From the NCBI GenBank assembly GCA_002284615.2, contig MU071147.1, forward strand, positions 1 to 14,478: 14,478 nt of DNA. The letters run 5' to 3'. Below, in pieces: positions 8,545-14,478 of the stretch (position 1 is the stretch's first letter; every line of letters starts with the position of its first letter). Origin of the DNA: Dunaliella salina. Taxonomy: Eukaryota; Chlorophyta; Chlorophyceae; Chlamydomonadales; Dunaliellaceae. The notes under the pieces were generated by a model. It did not search any database and had not been told where the DNA came from. It saw only the letters and a program-made list of their open reading frames with translations. Position numbers and translations under genes: made by a program.

Positions 8545-8615
8545 GATCCGATTCGAGGAGGGGGGGGGATGGTTGATGGGGGGGTCGACTTTTTGGAACA
8601 CCCCCCCTCTGGGCC
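8545..8615. other. Homopurine/homopyrimidine G and C runs
   Basis: Runs of nine G (near 8562-8570), seven G (8578-8584) and seven C (near 8601-8607) lie within 60 bp. They could pair into a weak hairpin or form a G-rich non-B structure. They follow the hairpin-bearing array but do not fit its unit. Confidence 0.6.
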
Positions 8616-8734
8616 ACTTCTGCAGAATTCTAAAGACACCACTGAATTCCTGACCTCGATAATTGTCTATTAACACCCTTTCAGGGTAAATTGAGTAAAA
8701 TTAGGGAGTCTGTGTGCATGGCTGGGAGGCAGTG

Positions 8735-9485
8735 CCATGTGCGCGAGGGTGTGGGCGGCAGGGGGTGTAGAGGCGAACATGTGGCAAATCAATTCAAACT
8801 TCCAGGATAGTGACAATGTATGATGTGATTATGCATGGTGAAGTCAGAGGGCATTTGGTGGACTTGCAAGCCAGTTGTGGGTGTCTGGAAGGGCAGATGT
8901 GCAAGGGCGTCCGTTGCTCAGTTTTTGTCCCATAACTCTGCTGCAACTCACTTTCCAGTATGGTGACTATGCAGATGGATAGCTATTTCAAAAAGGAGCA
9001 GATTGGTACCCTTTTTGTCCGCGTAGGCTTGCTGCACGGGGGGTTTTGGGGTGGGTGGGTGGGTCAGGGGTGTCCCACCCAGTTTTTGGGCAGGTGTTCC
9101 ACCATTTTTTTTATTGGCACCTGCCGAAAGGCACTTATAAACCCCCCTGCCCCACCTACCACCCCCTCATCCCCCCTTCCAGTGCCTGAATCCAGAAGGA
9201 GGGTAATGATATTTTTCTTATTTAATTCTTCATCCATCTGCATAGTCCGCGCCTGTATAATGTGAGTTGAAGCAGAGTACTGGTGCAAAAATGAAAAATG
9301 AGATGCAGACGCTCATGCAAATCTGCCTTTCCAGGCACCAACAACTGGCTTGCAAGTCCACAAACTGCCCTCCTGACTTTGCCATACAGTGACATATCAT
9401 GCATCGTCCCTATCCTGGAAGTTTGGATTGATAGCCACATGTCTGCCTCCACCCCCCTCTGCCCACACCCTCGCATGCATGGCCC
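8735..9485. repeat. Large imperfect fold-back palindrome, arms about 350 bp
   Basis: Inverted matches are nested around one axis near 9107-9110: 8743-8756 with 9461-9474 (14 bp perfect), 8796-8810 region with 9411-9424, 8858-8878 with 9341-9361 (21 bp perfect), 8965-8980 with 9232-9247 (16 bp perfect), and 9089-9096 with 9118-9125 (ggcaggtg/cacctgcc). The sequence between these anchors also aligns, with many substitutions. The arms may extend outward to about 8685 and 9545. Arm divergence argues for an old fold-back transposon or inverted duplication rather than a cloning artefact. Its transcript would fold into a long hairpin RNA. No protein is convincingly encoded; open frames on both strands are products of the symmetry. 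Confidence 0.9.
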
Positions 9486-9715
9486 CTGCCGACAGAACAC
9501 CCCCCTCCGACCCTCCCCGATAAAACTTATGTATACCAACCAATAGCTCTTGAGCTCAGGATTCTGAATATATAAGGTTGAAAGGAATCGACACGTGCCG
9601 TCCAAAAGGTAAGCTTTCGGGTGCCTCCCGTGTGAGCAATGAAAAATGGAATTGACAAGAAGAATTTCCGTCGCTGCTCTGTGTACAAGGAATCCAGAAA
9701 GAGGATGCAAGCTTT

Positions 9716-9865
9716 TTTTCCAGAAAAGAAAAGAAAAGAAAAACTATCAGGCGGTGGAAACACTTCCCGCCTCAATTAAGGAAAAAGGGATTCCTGAGGC
9801 CAAGGGACCTTGCATTCCTTTCATCAAGAGAAAATGAGAAAAGATATCAGTGGGGATTAGAAGGG
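9716..9865 (-). mobile_element. LINE 3' untranslated end and AAAAG/TTTTC tail (copy D)
   Basis: Read on the minus strand, this follows directly on the stop of the RLE C-terminal coding segment. It contains ttgatgaaaggaatgcaagg, then ccctttttccttaattgagg, a small inverted repeat (ggcgg...ccgcc) and (TTTTC)n. The + strand shows aaaagaaaagaaaagaaaaac at 9724-9744. Copy A at 13-145 matches it block by block. The pentamer tract is the likely 3' terminus at which reverse transcription of the element begins. Confidence 0.6.
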
Positions 9866-10299
9866 TTACTGGCAGTAGCCCGTGCCTGACCTTGTTGAAG
9901 AGTTGAAAGAAGCCCACCCCGGAACTCGTCTGGTGCTAACAAGTTTGTAAGCATACTGGACAGAATGAGCATGAAACTCCAAAGCAAGGTTGGTGGCCTT
10001 GTGTGCGTCAAGACCAAGCTCTTTTAAGGAGCTCCGAAGTGTGGGGGGTGTAGATGACTCCACCCACACCTAACAGAATAGTATGCAGGGTGACTTGAGC
10101 AGAGGCCTTGGAAGGATGGCGACACAAGGCGCGATGCTGCTGCTTGGAGGCCTCAAGCTAATTCTTGGGCCGGGCGTGTTCACAGTATTTGACTTCCACA
10201 AGATGGATGTGTCTCTGTTCTGGCAGGAGGTGACTCGGATGACGGACCTTGGAAGTAAGCGGAGTGGCTGTGGCTGGCGCTCCCTGTTACCCCTGCGCC
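9866..10299 (-). pseudogene. Restriction-like endonuclease, C-terminal part of LINE polyprotein
   Basis: On the minus strand one frame reads PEQRHIHLVEVKYCEHARP (codons within about 10160-10215), then after a TAG EASKQQHRALCR and VTLHTILLGVGGVIYTPHT. A frameshift near 10045 leads into LKELGLDAHKATNLALEFHA, HSVQYAYKLVSTRR and a stop at 9866. The Val-Glu-Val-Lys strand is the second catalytic motif of PD-(D/E)XK restriction-like endonucleases as in R2/RandI-type LINEs; the Lys lies in EVKYC. The first motif (RPDA) is not in this piece but is found in the same orientation at 13788-13802. The coding trace ends at 10299, next to the candidate LTR starting at 10301, so that insertion probably cut it. 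The enzyme would nick DNA for target-primed reverse transcription; this copy is inactive. Confidence 0.65.
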
Positions 10300-10358
10300 C
10301 TGTTGAAGGACTTTGTTATATCGTCCAAAAAGTTCGCTGTGATGTTTTAAGACTTGAT

Positions 10359-10543
10359 GGAAGGTCCTGGAAGTATTGGAAGTTTCTGGAAGGTTCTATT
10401 TGTGTTGAAAGTTTCTGGAACAATTGCATGTGTACCTGATCGAGTACTCTAGAATGTTCCATGTGGTTATGGTTAACTATTCTTGAACATTCTTTATGGC
10501 TGTGGACGTTTGATCTAGAACGTTCTTATATCTCGAACTTTCT
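10359..10543. promoter_or_regulatory. Cluster of heat-shock elements (nGAAn modules)
   Basis: Five groups of alternating 5-bp nGAAn/nTTCn modules are visible. At 10378-10397 four perfect modules are contiguous (ggaag tttct ggaag gttct), preceded by weaker ones from 10359. At 10412-10421 there are two (tttct ggaac), at 10451-10460 two (agaat gttcc) and at 10479-10493 three (attct tgaac attct). At 10517-10526 there are two (agaac gttct) and at 10534-10543 two (cgaac tttct). Three or more contiguous inverted modules form the binding site of trimeric heat-shock factor. The cluster lies just left of a TATA-like box. Confidence 0.75.
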
Positions 10544-10549
10544 TAGGAC

Positions 10550-10559
10550 ATATATAAAG
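10550..10559 (+). promoter_or_regulatory. TATA-like box downstream of the heat-shock elements
   Basis: The string tatataaag lies 8 bp after the last heat-shock module. Read rightward, the arrangement is that of a heat-shock promoter with transcription starting near 10580-10590. Read leftward it is ttatata, also acceptable, so the direction is not settled. The rightward direction would be antisense to the neighbouring copia coding remnant. Confidence 0.5.
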
Positions 10560-10589
10560 GCCCTGTTGTGTTCATTCCTGGTTGGGAAA

Positions 10590-10990
10590 TTAAATGTAAT
10601 ACTTTCCTACACCATCGACACCATCACACAACAAAATGCAATGCCTTCCAAACTTGCCCTCTGCAAATGCCTTGGTCATGATGTCAGCAATCATCACGAC
10701 AGCGGGAAAGTACTAAAATTTAGCTTCTTTCTTCGAGAAGCCGTGGTTAGGCTAACTCGCAACATGGTAGACGACGCCAATGTGCTTGGACCTCGCTGAT
10801 GCGTTGGTATTCTTTAATAGTTTCAGCGCCGCTTGGTTTGTATACATCTGGATGGTCTTCAGAGGTGATCAGAAGTAATGACCAGCAAAGTAAATTGGCC
10901 AGCGAAGTCTGTTACACGACATGCTTGTGCTATTGTCGATGTTGGCAAAATGCAGGTGCTTTCATGCACAGTCTGCGCTGACTGCAGATG
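10590..10990 (-). pseudogene. Ty1/copia polyprotein, RNase H C-terminal remnant
   Basis: Minus-strand translation gives, in order, STIAQACRVTDFAGQFTLL (about 10885-10945), QAALKLLKNTNASARSKHI and VVYHVAS (about 10755-10840), then FPAVVMIADIMTKAFAEGKF ending in a TAA at 10590-10592. These match the end of Ty1/copia polyproteins: the RSKHI-x-x-x-YH block of RNase H and the ADI-x-TKA block just before the 3' LTR. Frames change at least twice, and stops interrupt, for example after VVYHVAS. Only about 130 codons remain; integrase and reverse transcriptase are absent. RNase H removes the RNA strand during reverse transcription; this piece cannot. Confidence 0.85.
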
Positions 10991-11222
10991 CTTTCCATTA
11001 AAACAGGGATTTGCAACACTACTTAACTTAAGAGACGGAATGGACCATTTTCAGACAATCAAAACCGTGTTTTTTTGCCGCCAAAATTGTGAAGTACTTA
11101 TTGCTGGTTGGTTCGGTCGGAGGATCTCCGCACCTGAAGTCTGGGCGTGTGGCTGTGCCTGCCCTGGCACCCTTAATCCCTCATATACTTTTTCCCTTCA
11201 CACCTGCTGCATTCTGATGTTC

Positions 11223-11224
<2 letters not shown>
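10991..11224. other. No recognisable feature
   Basis: Upstream of the copia RNase H remnant I find no further reverse transcriptase motif on the minus strand, so the copia copy is truncated here. No repeats are apparent. Confidence 0.45.
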
Positions 11225-11266
<42 letters not shown>

Positions 11267-11284
11267 GCTGCTGCTGTTGCTGCT
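11225..11284. repeat. CTG/CAG trinucleotide microsatellite
   Basis: About 19 CTG units with CCG and TTG interruptions near 11264 and 11277. On the + strand one frame gives a Leu run within an open frame (10878-11333) that has no other protein-like content. On the minus strand CAG could give Gln, Ser or Ala. I treat it as a simple repeat, not a gene. Confidence 0.95.
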
Positions 11285-11289
11285 CCCCT

Positions 11290-11690
11290 CGGTCCACCCA
11301 TGCATGCCCACTGCGTGCCCTTTAGAGGGATAACCTCAAGGGCTAGGACAGGATGTTGTACTGCACTTTAATCCTTTACAGCGCACTCTTCAAGCCCTTA
11401 TTCGCCTTCATCAAATAAAGGTTTGTGAAAAGGGCCATCATGGGACCTGAGGCTGATCCCCCCGGCTTGTCTTGCCCTGTTGGCGTCAAATTGCATGATG
11501 CAACTTGCATAATGGTTTCTTTTTCAACACGTATAGACGCACAAGAAGACAAATTTTTTTTCCCGCATTTATGTTTCGAGCAAGCTACATGTAAGTGGCT
11601 GATTTATAACTGCGCAGGCTTTAAGTAAACGCGTTTATCCTGAAATCAGCATTCCAATATTCTGTCTTCGGTTTGACCTGGATTTGGTGT
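11290..11690. other. No recognisable feature
   Basis: Unique-looking sequence with short open frames and no motif, repeat or RNA gene that I can see. Confidence 0.45.
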
Positions 11691-11691
11691 C

Positions 11692-12196
11692 CTAAATTGA
11701 GCTTTCTGCACATTTTTTCTTAAAGGGAAATTTATGCTGAATGTGGCAAAACATGCGGCTTAAGGGCTCTTCCCACACCTTGCAGTTGAAAAAGTGTGCA
11801 GTGCCTTGATTTTTATCAAAAACCTTTGTCGTCCCCACCTCATTCTTCCAAAACAAAACCTTCGAACGCACCAACCAGCAATAAGTGCTTCCCAGCGCGC
11901 TTTTCAAGTTTGTCAGCACCCCTAGGATGGGGGATTTCCGATTCTTCGCGCAACAGGGTGCATGTTTGATTAATGTCTGCTTATACCGCTTCCTTTGCTG
12001 CCTCACACAATTCGAAACATGAAAGAACAGTCTCTGTAATCTTACATTGTACGTGTAAGACTGTAAACGCAACACATGTTATGAGGTGAAGAACAGGCAG
12101 ATGGCAGAAGGTACCAAAGCTTAATACCAGAAAACATTGTTGGAAACCACAGAAACCCCGCACTTTTCCCTTATACCACGCAAAGATTGGAAACAA
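11692..12196 (-). other. Overlapping minus-strand open frames, unassigned
   Basis: Two overlapping minus-strand open frames cover 11692-12075 and 11981-12196. A third frame across the same stretch contains a protein-like segment, TCTLLREESEIPHPRGADK followed by KHLLLVGAFEGFVLEE, around 11845-11970. I recognise no family. It may be an old transposon or host-gene fragment with frameshifts, or chance. No start, splice or promoter signal was convincing. Confidence 0.2.
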
Positions 12197-12289
12197 TACC
12201 CACGCCTAAGTGCAACTTTATTACAGACGTGACCCACGCTCTGTCTCACAACAACGAGCCACCCAGCAGGCGAACACGATCCATGTCAC

Positions 12290-12624
12290 AATCATAGAGC
12301 GCTTTAAAATTTCCACTTTTGTCCAATGCCCCTATTGTGGAAGGAGCTGACAGTGCTGTTTACGCTCGCCATCAGGATGACAATACTTACCATGCCAAAT
12401 ATGGTAACCAAGCGATGCAATGTTGCTAGCAGAATGGTCCTGATAGGTATCAGCAAAGGCCCTCTTGAGGCAGGCCTCAGCTGCATGTATAGTGCAAGCG
12501 CAGATCTTGCTTGACAGGACAAAGAGATTCGGGGCACTCGGCAAATAAAATTCTCCCTCCGTATGTTTTCCCTTGTTGTTTATCTAAAAAGAAAAGGCTC
12601 ACTTCTAGCCGCCCTGATGCAATA
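12290..12624 (+). pseudogene. Second RLE-type LINE fragment: zinc knuckle to RPDA motif
   Basis: The + strand reads RFKISTFVQCPYCG (from about 12298), parallel to RFKRPTSLKCPLPDC in the minus-strand copy at 14050-14090. After frameshifts come ADSAV, then MPNMVTKRCNVASRMVL and ISKGPLEAGLSCMY, parallel to MLTQRHNLVYRMIL and GSYGANLVQVHAG. The segment ends RLTSSRPDAI (12595-12624), the first catalytic motif of the restriction-like endonuclease. The coding trace stops at TGA 12625 and the sequence beyond is unrelated. The zinc-knuckle His/Cys pair is lost to frameshifts and the usual RH of the TxRHN motif is RC. This is a short, dead fragment from a diverged copy of the same LINE type, in the opposite orientation. 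Confidence 0.7.
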
Positions 12625-12629
12625 TGAGT

Positions 12630-13700
12630 CATTTTAATAAAAAGACTGCTAAAGACCAGTCTTTGGAGGAGTACAAGGGGTTGGCGCCAGCTACAGCCAT
12701 TTTCATTCACTTCCAGGATTCGCATCCTAGCCGGCTTAAGGAGAGCAACTTCTTGACTGGGCGAGGATTGGGGTTGGCCGTAGGTAAATTTGCTCTTTAA
12801 AAGTTTACTGCTATATGCAAAAAAATAACCCTAAACCAATTCAAACAACATGGTCTAAACCAAGAACGCGCCATACTTGTTCCCTGAATGGATGCCCCAT
12901 AACGGACAGTTTACCAATTTAAATTTTTAGCTTTGTAGCGCTAGGGGTCTAAAAACTGCCACTTTTGGTCACGTGCTTGCCGCAGCTTGAACCTTAATTT
13001 CTTAAACAACCTAACTCCATCCCGGTGCACCAAATTGGATCATTTTTAGTGATTCGGAATCACTGTAACAAATCAATATCATTGCAATAGAATAGGAGTA
13101 CAAAGCTGCAATGGTTGAAAAGTGTAGGATTTGCTATTTCAAATTTAAAATCCAGCGCAAGGAGTGCCCAAGAGGTCAATTTTTTGTCCTCCTTTCATCC
13201 TTTTTTTCCTTAATCTAGATTTTTAGCAGTATATATGGGCACTATCAAGGCAAGAGAATGAAAAGTATTTCATTGGAGTGTATAAGAGACGTGCACTTGA
13301 AGGCATGGCTAGATTGCACCCTTGGAAGTGCATGGATAATTTTATTGCAACCTAGCCAAGTAAGTGGCGTGCATTACGGCCAGAAGAAGAATATGGAGAA
13401 GCTCAGCTCAGAGCATATGTAGGCGAAAATTCTAGCTCCCCTTCCTCTCCCAAATGTCTTATTTCAAACCTTTTGAGTAGGGTGCAAGGTAAACTAGTAC
13501 ATGGGATTTAATAGCAGTATATTCTTGTATATATGCTGTGTAGTGTGTACATATATATTTAGTATGCTATGCATAAGCTGTTCCACAAAGGAAAAGGATT
13601 GACACCACCACATGCTGGGATTAGATGTTTGACCCCTGAAAATCCACTGATGTTGTTTTCGAAGAAAAATATGGAGCCGAAAGTTGTAAAATAAGGCACC
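12630..13700. other. Unassigned, no firm feature
   Basis: This is AT-leaning sequence of about 1.1 kb. On the + strand a few short protein-like stretches occur, such as RLKESNFLTGRGLGLAVG (12733-12785, preceded by a pyrimidine tract and cag, followed by gtaaat) and LRPEEEYGEAQLRAYVGE (13376-13430). They lie in unlinked short frames. They could be exons of an unrecognised gene or decayed mobile DNA; I cannot decide. No repeat or RNA gene is seen. Confidence 0.35.
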
Positions 13701-13729
13701 CGATCATCCTTGCACACTGAAACAGGAAT

Positions 13730-14478
13730 GTTGCTTCCCTCTCTATCCCCAATCTGTTGTACTGCAAAGGGGCACGTTTGTGATCAAGATAGCATCAGGG
13801 CGGCTGGAGCTGCGTCTAGCTTGCTCAGGAACGTTTTGCTTGAAGAGATAGGAAGGTACGTTACAATTAGGTGCAGGTCGTGCTGGGCCAAACGGTATGA
13901 GCTGCCTGCATGCACCTGCACAAGATTGGCCCCATAAGAGCCTTATCTGACCTCTTTCAAGATCATCCTGTAGACAAGGTTGTGACGTTGAGTTAACATG
14001 TTGCGCATAACGGGGAATTGGCAGCTTGATAGGATGTGGAGAGCGCTATCCATGTGATGGCAATCAGGAAGGGGGCATTTGAGGCTTGTAGGTCTTTTAA
14101 ATCTAACTGCGTGTTTTTGGTTGTACAAGGTTCCTGTGCGGTACAAGAAGGCAGTGCGTTTCATTCTGATTGAGATACGAGGCATGTTCCAAAAGGCAAT
14201 GCTAATTTTTCTGCTTACATGGGGTAGCAGGTTCTTGTAATAAGTGTAGTAACCTGTCTTCTGGTTAGCATATCCCAGCTTGTGCTTGGCATGCATATGG
14301 GATCTTAGAGCATTTTTAAGGTCTGGGAGATACATCAAGCGTGGGAAAGCAGGGTGGGGCCTAGAAGGCTTAGGTTCTGTCTCTTCCTGAGCCAGCCAGG
14401 TGAAATTGTGGAAGGAGTTCCCTCTGGGGCCGGCGCTAGGGAGTCCGGTATCATTCAGGTTACTATTTTGGAAAGTGG
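13730..14478 (-). pseudogene. RLE-type LINE polyprotein: RNase H-to-RLE region with zinc knuckle and RPDA
   Basis: The minus strand is open from the right window edge to 13943. After a Pro/Ser-rich linker come DLKNALRSHMHAKHKLGY and AFLYRTGTLYNQKHAVRFK, then the knuckle CPLPDC...HILSSC (Cys-x4-Cys-x8-His-x4-Cys, about 14015-14085), then TQRHNLVYRMILKEV. After a TAA at 13943, same-frame GSYGANLVQVHAGSSYRLAQ continues. A frameshift near 13845 leads to PSYLFKQNVPEQARRSSSRP and DAILITNVPL; RPDAI is at 13788-13802. The knuckle followed by RHN and RPDA is the signature of restriction-like endonuclease LINEs (R2-like, and RandI/Dualen). The second catalytic motif is missing at this site but present at 9866-10299. 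One nonsense and one frameshift make it a relatively young corpse. Confidence 0.75.

Larger units (their letters stand above)
10301..10633. mobile_element. Candidate LTR (TGTTG...CAACA) next to copia remnant
   Basis: The segment begins tgttg at 10301 and ends caaca at 10633, a 5-bp inverted terminal repeat of the kind that bounds LTRs. It lies where the 3' LTR of the minus-strand copia remnant would be expected. Its left edge abuts the broken LINE segment. It contains a TATA-like box and a dense heat-shock-element cluster, as in regulatory U3 regions. The copia polyprotein stop (10590-10592) lies inside the segment, so the right limit could instead be nearer 10590. No second LTR is in the window, so the call rests on termini and position only. 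Confidence 0.5.

Noticed and set aside
9222..9710. A 162-residue minus-strand open frame
   Set aside because: It lies within one arm of the fold-back palindrome and the LINE tail; composition and lack of motifs suggest chance.
10083..10439. A 118-residue open frame on the + strand
   Set aside because: It is antisense to the restriction-like endonuclease segment and runs on into the heat-shock modules; no protein-like motif on this strand.
10878..11333. A 151-residue + strand open frame with a Leu-rich stretch that might be a membrane segment
   Set aside because: The Leu run is the CTG microsatellite, and the first part is antisense to the copia RNase H remnant.
12820..12836. A CCCTAAA plant-type telomere motif (ataaccctaaacc)
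   Set aside because: Only one unit, no array.
1..14478. tRNA, rRNA or other structured RNA genes
   Set aside because: No cloverleaf with A and B boxes and no conserved rRNA block was recognised on either strand by eye.

Overview
The window reads as non-coding, transposon-dense nuclear DNA of a eukaryote with a large genome. There are no operons, no ribosome-binding sites and no intact host gene. Nearly every recognisable protein segment belongs to a retroelement and is broken by frameshifts and stops. The dominant element type carries cysteine-protease-like domains, an APE-type (EEP) endonuclease and a restriction-like endonuclease (RLE). That domain set is known from Dualen/RandI LINEs of green algae, so a green-lineage, perhaps charophyte, host is my best guess. 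This is an inference from element type only.

Layout. 1-1000: copies of a short element ending in a TTTTC/AAAAG pentamer tail, plus low-complexity sequence. 1216-2102: an unrecognised coding segment ending at a strong splice-donor-like site. 2210-2750: six tandem units of 90-99 bp, each with a splice-acceptor-like core. 2757-7616: the decayed 5' two-thirds of a + strand LINE. It holds three cysteine-peptidase-like domains (3105-4680), a repeat block inserted at 4685-5683, an unrecognised segment (5661-6080) and an EEP endonuclease (6287-7040), and it stops before any reverse transcriptase. 7960-8510: a tandem array carrying a G/C hairpin. 8735-9485: a large diverged fold-back palindrome.

9716-10299 (minus): the C-terminal RLE part and 3' tail of a LINE. 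10301-10633: a candidate LTR of TGTTG...CAACA form holding a dense cluster of heat-shock-element (nGAAn) modules and a TATA box. 10590-10990 (minus): the RNase H end of a Ty1/copia polyprotein. 11225-11284: a CTG tract. 12290-12624 (+): a second RLE-LINE fragment. 13730-14478 (minus): the zinc-knuckle and RPDA part of an RLE LINE, open at the right edge.

The two minus-strand RLE pieces (13730-14478 and 9716-10299) are consecutive, non-overlapping parts of the same kind of protein in the same orientation. The simplest reading is one LINE split by about 3.4 kb of nested insertions, including the copia remnant. The most interesting items are the triple protease module, the heat-shock-element cluster, the fold-back palindrome, the repeat array with splice-acceptor-like cores, and the tail family shared between the LINE 3' end and isolated short copies. 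No search or alignment was run. Family calls rest on motifs read by eye.
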